Shown: positions 48,628 through 56,392 of the stretch, piece after piece
How positions within the stretch are numbered: position 1 is the first letter of the stretch
How the letters are laid out: each line of letters starts with the position of its first letter
Source: Lentzea atacamensis
GTDB taxonomy: Bacteria; Actinomycetota; Actinomycetes; Mycobacteriales; Pseudonocardiaceae
Reading direction: 5' to 3'
DNA: 64,000 nucleotides
NCBI RefSeq assembly: GCF_003269295.1
Contig: NZ_QLTT01000001.1
Span: 887,635 to 951,634, forward strand
The notes under the pieces: model-generated
What the model saw: the letters and a program-made list of their open reading frames with translations, nothing else
What the model was told of the DNA's origin: nothing
Database searches by the model: none
Made by a program: the position numbers and the translations under genes

Positions 48628-49658
48628 CGGTTCTGCAGGCGCTTCACGTTGTCACCGAACGTCCAGCTCTTCGAACCGTCCCAGTTGATCGACCAGGTCA
48701 TCAGGCCCTTGAGCTGGCCGCCGAAGCTGTTCCACGCCTGCCCGACCAGCGAGGGGCTCATGTAGCCGCCACCGGCACCCGGCTGCGCGGGCAGGCCCGG
48801 CACCTGCTTGTCGTAGGGCACCCTGATCGTGGTGCCCTGCACGACCAGGCCGCGGTTGAGGCACTGGGTCTGGGCGACGAAGCCCTGCACGGTGCCCGCC
48901 TGGTAGCTGTCGCCGGAACAGCCGTACATGGAACCGTTGTAGTACTGCATGTTCAGCCACCAGAGACGGCCGTTGTCCGCGTACTTCTTGATGATCGGCA
49001 GATACGCGCCCCAGATGGAGCCGTAGACGATGCTGCCACCCGTCACGTACGCGGTCTCCGGCGCCATCGTCAGGCCGAAGCCCGGCGGCATCGCGGCGAG
49101 GACACCGTCGATGATGCGGATCAGGTTGGCCTGCGAGGCGGACAGCTGGCTGATGTTGCCACTGCCCACCAGGCCCGTCTCGATGTCGATGTCGATGCCG
49201 TCGAAGTTGTACTTCTTCAGGATCGGCACGACCGTGGCGACGAACCGGTTGGCCACCGTGGCCGAGCTCAGGTCGATACCCGCCGTCGCGCCACCGATCG
49301 ACAGCAGGATCGTCGCGCCCGCCGCCTTCGCCGCGCACATCTCGGCGGGCGTCGCGACCTTGACGCCGGTGTCCATGCCGTCCTCCCACAGCACGGTGCC
49401 GTCGGAGCGGATGACGGGGAACGCCGCGTTGATCACGTTGTAGCCGTGCTGCTTGATGCGGCTGTCGGTGATCGGGGTCCAGCCGAACGGCGGGTGGACC
49501 CCGTTCGCCGCGCCGTCCCAGTTCTCCCAGTACCCGTGCAGGACCTTGCCCGCCGGGCGGGGCTTGGGCGCGCACGTGTCGGCGGCCTGCGCGGCAGACG
49601 GGACGAGCACGACGGAAATGAGCAGAAGCAGGGCTGTCAGTGCCGATCGGGCAGACAT
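48624..49658 (-). CDS. Secreted GH18 chitinase
   Basis: 344 residues. A signal peptide (SARSALTALLLLISVVLVPS, cleavage after AAQA) leads directly to a GH18 catalytic domain without a chitin-binding module. The catalytic motif DGIDIDIE is at 153-160 with Glu160 as proton donor, and the SIGG motif (LLSIGGATAG) is near 120. The terminal GLMTWSINWDGS holds the conserved barrel-closing Trp. ATG 49658 is chosen because AAAGGTGAG lies upstream; the frame is open 13 codons further. A DasR-like site upstream fits control by N-acetylglucosamine supply. Confidence 0.93.
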   Translation of the reverse strand: MSARSALTALLLLISVVLVPSAAQAADTCAPKPRPAGKVLHGYWENWDGAANGVHPPFGWTPITDSRIKQHGYNVINAAFPVIRSDGTVLWEDGMDTGVKVATPAEMCAAKAAGATILLSIGGATAGIDLSSATVANRFVATVVPILKKYNFDGIDIDIETGLVGSGNISQLSASQANLIRIIDGVLAAMPPGFGLTMAPETAYVTGGSIVYGSIWGAYLPIIKKYADNGRLWWLNMQYYNGSMYGCSGDSYQAGTVQGFVAQTQCLNRGLVVQGTTIRVPYDKQVPGLPAQPGAGGGYMSPSLVGQAWNSFGGQLKGLMTWSINWDGSKSWTFGDNVKRLQNR

Positions 49659-49709
49659 TCGCTCACCTTTCGCGTTCAGGCGGCGACCCGATGTCATTGA
49701 AGCACGAAA

Positions 49710-49721
49710 TGGTCCAGACCT
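49710..49721. promoter_or_regulatory. DasR-type responsive element upstream of chitinase
   Basis: TGGTCCAGACCT matches the dre/chitinase promoter motif of streptomycetes (TGGTCTAGACCA and its variants) and lies 51 bases upstream of the chitinase ATG. The GntR-family regulator DasR represses such genes until glucosamine-6-phosphate accumulates. A single copy is visible. Confidence 0.7.
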
Positions 49722-49769
49722 CTAGCCGTCGCCTGTGACGGAACGTGGCCGAGTGACGACTCTCCTGGC

Positions 49770-50153
49770 ATGCATCGCGAACGGGGGCGCCCGGCAAGCC
49801 GGCGGAGGCGGTCACGATCACCGTCGACGGCCACCGGACCACAGCGCTCCCCGTGTACGCGGTCGCTCGGTGCCGCGCTCAGACTCGCCCTGTTGTTCGC
49901 GGTCGCCTCCTCCGTGACAGCGGAGGTGATCGGTCTGACGCTCAACGGCGCTTTCTCGATCAAAAGCACGGGACCGACCACGGTGCAGATGCTCGTCGGC
50001 ACGCTCATCGCGTACGCGCTCGCCCTGGCTGTCACCGCCGGGTTTCTCCGGTACGCCCGGCGCCACTCGCTCTACCCGTTCGCCGCCTACCTGCTGGTGC
50101 TCGGCGGGCTCGTGGTCGCCGCGGTCGCGACGGGCGTCCTGTCGGCCTCCTGA
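49770..50153 (+). pseudogene. C-terminal remnant of undecaprenyl-diphosphate phosphatase (UppP/BacA)
   Basis: The open frame gives 127 residues. Residues 34-127 (LRLALLFAVASSVTAEVIGL, TTVQMLVGTLIAYALALAVT, FLRYARRHSLYPFAAYLLVL) match the last helices and the LRY..RHS..PF..Y signature of UppP. The N-terminal two thirds, including the Glu-rich and PGvSRSG active-site blocks, are absent, and the first 33 residues are low-complexity sequence without a ribosome site. It is best read as a 5'-truncated remnant that cannot be an active phosphatase, although a short translated membrane peptide cannot be excluded. Confidence 0.6.
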
Positions 50154-50182
50154 CCAGCTCCACCACGCGTGGAAGCCGGGCC

Positions 50183-51112
50183 TCAGAACCCGAGGGCCTC
50201 CTCCGAGACCTTCCACAGCTGGGCCGCGGACTCCGGGTCCTGGGCGTACGGCGCCACGCCGGAGAGCACGCCACCGGTGTGCGGCAGCGCCTCGTTGCAG
50301 TCCTCGAAGTACTTGCCGGACAAGCCCTCCAGCAGCGGCGTGGTCGCTACCACCAGGGTGGTGGCGGCGCCCTGCTCCGGCGTCTTCACCCGGCGCCTGG
50401 TCTCGGCGTCGTTCCGGCGGATGATCTCCTGCAGCTGTTCCGCGGTGAGGTGGCGCTGCAGGTTGGTGGCGATGCTGCCGGGCATCAGCGCGTTCATCGT
50501 GACGCCCTCGGAGGCCCAGCGCCGGCCGGCCTCGACGCCGAACAGGATGTTCGCCGTCTTGGACTGGCCGTACGCCTGCCAGCGGTCGTACTCGCGGTGC
50601 TCGTAGTGGATGTCCTCGAACACGACGTCGCCCATGAGGTGTGCGGACGAGCTCACGTTGACCACGCGGGCGCCCTCGGCGCGCAGGGAGTTGAACAGGC
50701 CCAGGGTCAGCGTGAAGTGGCCGAAGTGGTTCGTGGCGAACTGGAGCTCCCAGCCCTCCGGCGTGCGGGTCAACGGGGTGGCCATGACTCCCGCGTTGTT
50801 GACCAGCAGGTGCAGCGGGCCGTCCCAGGTGCGCACGAACGCCTTCACCGACTCCTGCGACGCCAGGTCGAGGCGTGCGACCGAGATCTTCTTGTTGCCC
50901 GTGGCGGTGGTCAGCGACGACGCCACGCGCTGGCCCGCGTCGATGTCGCGCGCCGCGATGGTGACCTCGGCGCCCGCCGTGGCGAGCGCGCGGACGGTCT
51001 CGACGCCGATGCCCGACGCCCCGCCGGTGACGACGGCGCGGCGGCCGGAGAGGTCGACTCCCTCCACCACGTCCAGCGCGGTGGTCTCGAAGCCGTAGCC
51101 GGTGGTGATCAT
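50183..51112 (-). CDS. SDR family oxidoreductase (paralogue 1)
   Basis: 309 residues, classical short-chain dehydrogenase/reductase of the retinol-dehydrogenase/WWOX-like subgroup. The cofactor site is VTGGASGIGVETVRALA near 28, followed by LVNNAGVMATPL near 103 and the active site Ser in VNVSSSAHL with Tyr181 and Lys185 in QAYGQSKTANIL. The basic residue after the Gly-rich motif (AARD) suggests NADP(H) use. The ATG overlaps the upstream paralogue's stop (ATGA), so both are expressed from one TetR-regulated promoter. Substrate unknown. Confidence 0.9.
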   Translation of the reverse strand: MITTGYGFETTALDVVEGVDLSGRRAVVTGGASGIGVETVRALATAGAEVTIAARDIDAGQRVASSLTTATGNKKISVARLDLASQESVKAFVRTWDGPLHLLVNNAGVMATPLTRTPEGWELQFATNHFGHFTLTLGLFNSLRAEGARVVNVSSSAHLMGDVVFEDIHYEHREYDRWQAYGQSKTANILFGVEAGRRWASEGVTMNALMPGSIATNLQRHLTAEQLQEIIRRNDAETRRRVKTPEQGAATTLVVATTPLLEGLSGKYFEDCNEALPHTGGVLSGVAPYAQDPESAAQLWKVSEEALGF

Positions 51113-52062
51113 GCCTGTTCCCCGATCTTGAGCGTTTCCTCGGAGACCTGCCACAGCTGGGCCGCGGCCTCCTGGTCGTGTGCGTAGGCGGCGAGGCCGT
51201 TGGGCATGCCCTCGGTGTGGGGCAGCGCCTCCTCGCAGTCTTCGAAGTAGAGGCCGGAACGGCCCTCGACGAGCGGGGAGACGGCGAGCACCAGCGTGGT
51301 GGCCGCGCCCTGCTCGGGCGTCTTGAGCTGCATCGGCTTGCCGGCGGCGCCACGCAGCCGGCGGCGCTCCTCGAGGTCCTCCCGCGTGATGTGCCGCTGC
51401 AGAGCCGTCAGGATCCCGCCCGGCATCAGCGCGTTCATCGTGATGCCCTCGCCGGCCCAGCGCTTGCCCGCCTCGACGCCGAACAGGACGTTCGCGGTCT
51501 TGGACTGGCCGTACGCCTGCCAGCGGTCGTACTCGCGGCGCTCGAAGTGGATGTCGTCGAACACCACGGGGCTCGACAGGTGAGCGGCCGAGCTGACGTT
51601 CACGACGCGGGCTCCCTCGGCGCGCAGCGCGCCGAACAGGCCCAGCGTCAGGGCGAAGTGGCCGAAGTGGTTCGTGGCGAACTGGAGCTCCCAGCCCTCC
51701 GGGGTGCGGGTCAGCGGCGTGGCCATGACGCCCGCGTTGTTGATCAGCAGGTGCAGCGGGCCGTCCCACGAGCGGACGAACTCCTGCACCGAGTCCTGCG
51801 AGGTCAGCTCCAGCGGAGCGACGAAGATCCGGTCGTTGCCGGTGGCGGCGGACAGTTCCGCGGCGACCTTCCGGCCCGCCTCGGCGTTGCGCGCCGCGAT
51901 GGTGACCTCGGCGCCCGCGGCGGCCAGCGCCCGCACGGTCTCGACGCCGATGCCCGACGCCCCACCGGTGACCACGGCGCGACGGCCCGAGAGGTCGACG
52001 CCCTCGACGACCTCGAGAGCGGTGGTCTCGAAACCGAACGGGGTGGTGATGCGCTCACTCAT
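51109..52062 (-). CDS. SDR family oxidoreductase (paralogue 2)
   Basis: 317 residues, closely similar to the downstream paralogue over the whole length (shared TPLTRTPEGWELQFATNHFG and YDRWQAYGQSKTAN blocks), so the pair arose by tandem duplication. The cofactor motif VTGGASGIGVET and Tyr184/Lys188 are intact. The C-terminal thirds differ most (QRHITREDLEERRRLRG here), suggesting different substrates. The ATG at 52062 is chosen because upstream codons run through the operators. It is divergent from a TetR gene 113 bases away, with two palindromes between. Confidence 0.9.
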   Translation of the reverse strand: MSERITTPFGFETTALEVVEGVDLSGRRAVVTGGASGIGVETVRALAAAGAEVTIAARNAEAGRKVAAELSAATGNDRIFVAPLELTSQDSVQEFVRSWDGPLHLLINNAGVMATPLTRTPEGWELQFATNHFGHFALTLGLFGALRAEGARVVNVSSAAHLSSPVVFDDIHFERREYDRWQAYGQSKTANVLFGVEAGKRWAGEGITMNALMPGGILTALQRHITREDLEERRRLRGAAGKPMQLKTPEQGAATTLVLAVSPLVEGRSGLYFEDCEEALPHTEGMPNGLAAYAHDQEAAAQLWQVSEETLKIGEQA

Positions 52063-52090
52063 CGAATTCCCCAACCTGTGTCGTACACTG

Positions 52091-52110
52091 AAACGGAGGT
52101 TCCTCCGGTT
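52091..52110. promoter_or_regulatory. TetR-type palindrome 1 (SDR/TetR divergent promoter)
   Basis: AAACGGAGGTTCCTCCGGTT: 9-base arms with one mismatch around a 2-base centre. It has the same arms as a second copy 33 bases away. Confidence 0.75.
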
Positions 52111-52123
52111 CGAGTTCCACAGT

Positions 52124-52143
52124 AAACGGAGGAGCCTCCGGTT
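52124..52143. promoter_or_regulatory. TetR-type palindrome 2 (SDR/TetR divergent promoter)
   Basis: AAACGGAGGAGCCTCCGGTT: identical arms to palindrome 1. The 33-base spacing (about three helical turns) puts both on the same face of the DNA, so two regulator dimers could bind co-operatively. It lies 31 bases before the TetR start. Confidence 0.78.
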
Positions 52144-52174
52144 AGCAAGTGGCGTGACCCACAGGAGTTGAAAA

Positions 52175-52705
52175 GTGCGTGCTGACGCTGTCCGCAACCG
52201 CGAGTTGCTGCTCGAGGTGGCGCTCGACGCGTTCACCCACGAGAAGGACGTGACGCTCGGCGCCATCGCCAAGAAGGCCGGCGTCGGCATCGGCACGCTC
52301 TACCGGCACTTCCCCACCCGCGAGGCGCTGATCGAGGCCGTCTACCGCACCGAGCTGGAAAAACTCTGCGACGCAGCCCCCGAGCTGCTGGAAACCCTCG
52401 GCCCGGAGGCGGCGCTGCGCGAGTGGATGGACCGCTTCATCGCCTACGCCGCAACGAAGCGCGACCTCAAGGAAGCGTTGCAGGCCGTGATCGCGCTGGG
52501 CATCAACCCGTTCGAGCAGAGCCGCGCGAAGATGACGGAGGCGGTGTCACTGTTGCTGAAACCGCTGGGCGCCACGACGGATCCCATGGACCTGTTGGCG
52601 CTGCTCGTCGGCGTCGCCCAGAACGGCGACCAGGATCAGGCCAGGCGAATGCTGGACCTGATCATGGCCGGGGTCCTGCACGGCGCTGCTCGAACCGCTC
52701 GATGA
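52175..52705 (+). CDS. TetR/AcrR family transcriptional regulator
   Basis: 176 residues. The HTH is clear: RELLLEVALDAFTHEKDVTL then AIAKKAGVGIGTLYRHFPTR. The ligand domain has the SMC-type SACE_7040-like segment seen in many actinomycete regulators (AALREWMDRFIAYAATKRDL). GTG 52175 is preceded by CAGGAG. It is divergent from the SDR pair and should repress both itself and that operon through the two palindromes. Its 3' end overlaps the convergent GbsR/MarR gene by 44 bases. Confidence 0.92.
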   Translation: MRADAVRNRELLLEVALDAFTHEKDVTLGAIAKKAGVGIGTLYRHFPTREALIEAVYRTELEKLCDAAPELLETLGPEAALREWMDRFIAYAATKRDLKEALQAVIALGINPFEQSRAKMTEAVSLLLKPLGATTDPMDLLALLVGVAQNGDQDQARRMLDLIMAGVLHGAARTAR

Positions 52706-53144
52706 GCGACGGCACCTCGCCCAGCAGGAACTCGTAGAAGTCCCGCATGTAGATCAACCGCTCACGCGCCGGCCCCGGTTCGACCGTCGCGACGCCCCGC
52801 GCCACGGCCGACAGGATGTCGTCGATCGGGGCGTGCTGCCTGCCGTAGAGCGTGGTCCACGCGCGATCGCGCATCCGGTAGTGCTCACGACGGCTGCCCG
52901 GTGCCGCCACCCGCTCGATCAGTCCCATTTGCATGACCGTCTTGACGGCACCGGACACGGACCCCGCGCTCGCGCCGAGCTCCGCGACCAGGTCACCCGC
53001 GGTCAGCGACGGCTCGTCGGTGAACAGGAACGCCGCCAGCACCCGCGCCGCCATCCGCTGCATCCCCGCACCGGCCAGGGTGAGCGCCAGGTGCTCCGCG
53101 GCGTCCTTGCGGGCCGCCCGCTTCCGCTCTGTCTCGCCCGTCAC
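52662..53144 (-). CDS. GbsR/MarR family transcriptional regulator
   Basis: 160 residues from GTG 53144 (TGETERKRAARKDAAEHLAL). The winged helix is visible: RMAARVLAAFLFTDEPSLTA, DLVAELGASAGSVSGAVKTV as the recognition helix and LIERVAAPGSRREHYRMRDR as the wing. GbsR-type members usually control a neighbouring transporter or enzyme. It is divergent from a shortened flavoprotein gene, with a perfect 16-base palindrome in between. AGG precedes the GTG; an upstream frame extension is rejected since it crosses the palindrome. Confidence 0.88.
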   Translation of the reverse strand: MTGETERKRAARKDAAEHLALTLAGAGMQRMAARVLAAFLFTDEPSLTAGDLVAELGASAGSVSGAVKTVMQMGLIERVAAPGSRREHYRMRDRAWTTLYGRQHAPIDDILSAVARGVATVEPGPARERLIYMRDFYEFLLGEVPSLIERFEQRRAGPRP

Positions 53145-53160
53145 ACCAAACCTGTCTGTC

Positions 53161-53176
53161 TTCAGAAATTTCTGAA
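53161..53176. promoter_or_regulatory. Perfect 16-base palindrome, likely GbsR/MarR operator
   Basis: TTCAGAAATTTCTGAA is fully symmetrical and AT-rich in a GC-rich background. It lies 16 bases upstream of the GbsR/MarR start and 38 before the flavoprotein gene, the typical position and length for a MarR-type operator controlling both. Confidence 0.8.
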
Positions 53177-53214
53177 CGTTCGCTAGCCTCAATCCTAGGG
53201 GGAAGGGGCTGGAC

Positions 53215-53733
53215 ATGGCCACAGCACTCGTGGTGGGCGCCGGAATCGCGGGCCTCGCGACCGCGCTCCGGCTGACCCGCAGCGCATGGGACGTCGTCGT
53301 GCTCGACCACGGCAAACATCACGACCCCGTGCCGCTGCGAGGCCCGGACCGGCACGCCGCCCGCCGGTTGGCCGCCCTGCCCTATCCGCTGCACTACGAG
53401 ACGCGCCACAGCACCGTCATCGCGCTGCAGCCCGACCGGTTCGGCGTCACGGTCGCGTTCAACGACCACGACGACGAGTGGTTCGACATCGTCGTGTGCG
53501 CCCAGCCCTGCTGCCAGGCCGACCGATTACCCGGACTGCGCCTCGAGTCCTGGTCCCGCGACCACGTGGCACTGCTCTACCGGGCCGTGCGCGACACCGG
53601 AATCCCGCTGTCCGCGGCCGAGCTGCTCGCCGACGCGTTCGACCTCCACCACGACGACCACGCGGCGCTTTCTTGGTGGGAGACCACCTTGAGGCCACAC
53701 GCGATTAGGCGGGCCTTTACCGGCGTTCGGTAG
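53215..53733 (+). CDS. Shortened FAD-dependent oxidoreductase, possibly degenerate
   Basis: 172 residues. The N-terminus is an intact dinucleotide-binding motif (ALVVGAGIAGLATALRLTRS then VVVLDHG), GGGAAGGGG precedes the ATG and coding bias is normal. However full flavoprotein monooxygenases of this kind have 370-420 residues; here the middle is collapsed, jumping from the Rossmann fold to a block with STVIALQPDRFGVTVAFND and DIVVCAQPCCQADRL, and the C-terminal FAD motif (GDA) is missing. It is either a gene with internal deletions or a small divergent member. Divergent from the GbsR/MarR regulator. Confidence 0.65.
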   Translation: MATALVVGAGIAGLATALRLTRSAWDVVVLDHGKHHDPVPLRGPDRHAARRLAALPYPLHYETRHSTVIALQPDRFGVTVAFNDHDDEWFDIVVCAQPCCQADRLPGLRLESWSRDHVALLYRAVRDTGIPLSAAELLADAFDLHHDDHAALSWWETTLRPHAIRRAFTGVR

Positions 53734-53744
53734 ATCTGCTGGTC

Positions 53745-55259
53745 ATGACCACGTTACGGAGACGTACCTTCATCGTGGGCGGCCTCGCGGGAGCGAGCGC
53801 TGGAGTCCTCGTTCCCAGGCTGGCCAACGCGATCAGCTACCCCTTCACGCTGGGTGTCGCGTCCGGCGAGCCGGCTGCCGACGGGTTCGTGATCTGGACC
53901 CGCCTCGCCCCCAACCCGTTGAACGCCGACGGCCTGGGCGGCATGCCGAACACCAACACCGCCGTCGACTGGCAGGTCGCCACCGACGAACGCTTCACGA
54001 GCATCGCCCGCACCGGCACGTTCACGACGACACAGGCGAGTGCCCACTCCGTCCACGTCACCCTCACCGGCCTGGAACCGGGCCGCGAGTACTGGTACCG
54101 CTTCCGCACCGGTGGCCACATCTCCCCCGTCGGCCGCGCCCTCACCGCACCGGCCGTCGGCACCTCGCCCGAGCTGAGCATGCTCTTCGCCTCGTGCTCG
54201 CACTACGAGGAGGGCTACTTCACCGCCTACCGCAGGATGGCGGAAGAGCACCCCGACCTGATCCTGCACCTCGGCGACTACATCTACGAGGGCGCCGCCA
54301 CGACCACGAAGGTCCGCGAGTTCGCGCCCGCCGCCGAGATCAGCACGCTGGCCAACTACCGCGTCCGCCACGCCCAGTACAAGACCGACCCGGACCTGCA
54401 GGCCGCGCACGCCACCGCGCCCTGGCTGGTCGTCTGGGACGACCACGAGGTCGAGAACAACTACGCCAACCTGATCCGCAACGACACCAACCCCGCAGGC
54501 GACTTCAAGGCCCGCCGCGCGGCCGCGTACAAGGCCTACTACGAGCACATGCCGCTGCGCAGCGCACAGGCCCCCACCGCGGAGAACATGTTGCTGCACC
54601 GCAGGGTCCGCTGGGGCAGCCTCGCCACGTTCCACATGCTCGACACCCGCCAGTACCGCACCGACCAGGCGTGCGGTGACGGCTCGAAGGTCTGCCCGGA
54701 AGCCGACAATCCCTCACGAACCCTCACCGGCACCTCGCAGGAGACGTGGCTGATCGACGGCCTCCGCCAGAAGCTCGGCACCTGGGACTTCCTGGGCCAG
54801 CAGGTGTTCTTCGCCCAGAGGCTCAACAGCGCTGACGGCGCGAGGAGCATGGACGCGTGGGACGGCTACACCGCCAACCGCACCCGCATCCAGAACGCGT
54901 GGGACACCAACGGCAACAAGGGCACCGTCGTGCTCACCGGCGACGTGCACCGCAGCTGGGCCGCGAACCTCATGCAGAACTACGGCACGCAGAACCGGAT
55001 CATCGGCACCGAGCTCGTCACCACGTCGATCACGTCCGGCGGTGACGGCAACGCGGCCGACAACAGCCTCAACCCGACGCTGAACCCGCACGTGAAGTAC
55101 TTCAAGAACCTGCGCGGCTACGTCCGCACCCGCACCACCTCCACGCAGATGAACGTGGACTTCCGCGCCGTCGACAAGGTCACCGTCCGCGACTACCCGG
55201 TGAAGACGGTCGGCAGCTACATCGTCGAAGCCACCAACCCCGGATTGCAGGCGCCGTGA
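53745..55259 (+). CDS. phoD: PhoD-type alkaline phosphatase/phosphodiesterase, Tat-exported
   Basis: 504 residues. The twin-arginine leader LRRRTFIVGGLAGASAGVLV is followed by the N-terminal PhoD domain (FTLGVASGEPAADGFVIWTR) and the metallophosphatase core: LFASCSHYEEGYFTAYRRMA, LHLGDYIYEGAAT, VVWDDHEVENNYAN and VVLTGDVHRSWAANL hold the Fe/Ca ligands. It should release phosphate from phosphodiesters or teichoic-acid-like polymers outside the cell. The downstream propeller-like gene overlaps the stop by GTGA. A phosphate (PhoP) box was not recognised upstream. Confidence 0.93.
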   Translation: MTTLRRRTFIVGGLAGASAGVLVPRLANAISYPFTLGVASGEPAADGFVIWTRLAPNPLNADGLGGMPNTNTAVDWQVATDERFTSIARTGTFTTTQASAHSVHVTLTGLEPGREYWYRFRTGGHISPVGRALTAPAVGTSPELSMLFASCSHYEEGYFTAYRRMAEEHPDLILHLGDYIYEGAATTTKVREFAPAAEISTLANYRVRHAQYKTDPDLQAAHATAPWLVVWDDHEVENNYANLIRNDTNPAGDFKARRAAAYKAYYEHMPLRSAQAPTAENMLLHRRVRWGSLATFHMLDTRQYRTDQACGDGSKVCPEADNPSRTLTGTSQETWLIDGLRQKLGTWDFLGQQVFFAQRLNSADGARSMDAWDGYTANRTRIQNAWDTNGNKGTVVLTGDVHRSWAANLMQNYGTQNRIIGTELVTTSITSGGDGNAADNSLNPTLNPHVKYFKNLRGYVRTRTTSTQMNVDFRAVDKVTVRDYPVKTVGSYIVEATNPGLQAP

Positions 55260-56377
55260 AGACACTGCTGATCGCGAGCCTCCTGCTCGCCCCCGCGCCC
55301 ATCACGTGGTCCACGGTCAACAGCGAGTCGAGCGGCGACCAGGACAACGCGTCCGTCTCGGCCACCCGCAACGGCTACACGGCCGTCGTGTGGGAGGACG
55401 ACCGCGACTCCACCAACCCCGAGGACCCGATCCACTCCGACATCTGGATCCGCCTCTACAAGGAGGGCACCTCCCTCTACGAGAAGAAGCTGAGCACCGG
55501 CGGCACCGGCAACTGGCGTCACTGGCAGCCCGACGTGTCGCTGCACGAGAACGGCACCGCCGTCGTCGTGTGGTCGGAAGACCCGGACGGCAACGGTTAC
55601 TACAACATCGCGGTCCGCTCGGTCAGCGCCGGCGGCACCGTGTCGGGCTCCGGCACGGCCAACGCGAGCTCCGACGGCCAGCAGCACTTCCCCAGCGTCG
55701 CGGCCGACCCGGACACCGGCGGCTTCGCGGTGACGTGGGAGGACAAGCAGGGCACCAACCCGCCCACCGTGCGCGTGAGCGGGTTCGCGTCCATCTCGTC
55801 CAAGACCTACGAGGCCCAGGTCAACAACGCGGGCGGCACCCACGCCAAGCCCCAGGTGGCCATGGGCGCCGCGGGCAACGCGATCGTGGTGTGGGAGGCC
55901 GACGCCAACGTCGCCCGCAAGATCCTCACCCCGTCCGGCGGCGTGAAGCAGGCGCAGACCACGACGGGGCAAGGCAGGCGCCCCGCCGTGGCGGCCAACT
56001 TCAACGGCGACTTCGCGGTCGCCTGGGAGCAGTCCGGTGTCCGCACCCAGTCCTTCACCGCGGCCGGGGCATCGCGTGGCGCCGTCGCCCAGACCACCGG
56101 CACCGACCCGCAGATCGGCATCGACGACCAGCTCGGCGTCGCGGTGACCACGGCGGAGGCACAGGACGTCTACACCCACGTCTACAACCCCGACGGCACC
56201 ACCACCGGCCGCCCCGCGCGGCAGCTCACCGTCTCGAACGCCACCGGCAGGCAGGACGAGCCCGCCGTCGGCGTCGATCCGTGGGGCCGAGTCAGCATCG
56301 TCTACACCGACGACAACGACGGCAACGGGCACGACCAGATCTACCTCGGCACCGGCCTGACCACCCAGGCCTGGTAG
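55256..56377 (+). CDS. Secreted seven-repeat beta-propeller-like protein
   Basis: 373 residues, signal peptide MKTLLIASLLLAPAPITWST. The mature protein is a series of about seven 45-50-residue repeats, each with a P-x-V-A or similar start and a VVWED-type end: NGYTAVVWEDDRD, NGTAVVVWSEDPDGNGYY, GGFAVTWEDKQG, GNAIVVWEADAN, GDFAVAWEQSG, LGVAVTTAEAQD and GRVSIVYTDDNDGNGHD. Repeats of this length and number fit a seven-bladed propeller; the Asp-rich turns might bind Ca. The GTG overlaps the phoD stop, so the two are co-translated and may act together outside the cell. No family name is claimed. Confidence 0.8.
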   Translation: MKTLLIASLLLAPAPITWSTVNSESSGDQDNASVSATRNGYTAVVWEDDRDSTNPEDPIHSDIWIRLYKEGTSLYEKKLSTGGTGNWRHWQPDVSLHENGTAVVVWSEDPDGNGYYNIAVRSVSAGGTVSGSGTANASSDGQQHFPSVAADPDTGGFAVTWEDKQGTNPPTVRVSGFASISSKTYEAQVNNAGGTHAKPQVAMGAAGNAIVVWEADANVARKILTPSGGVKQAQTTTGQGRRPAVAANFNGDFAVAWEQSGVRTQSFTAAGASRGAVAQTTGTDPQIGIDDQLGVAVTTAEAQDVYTHVYNPDGTTTGRPARQLTVSNATGRQDEPAVGVDPWGRVSIVYTDDNDGNGHDQIYLGTGLTTQAW

Positions 56378-56392
56378 CTCAGCGCAGACAGT

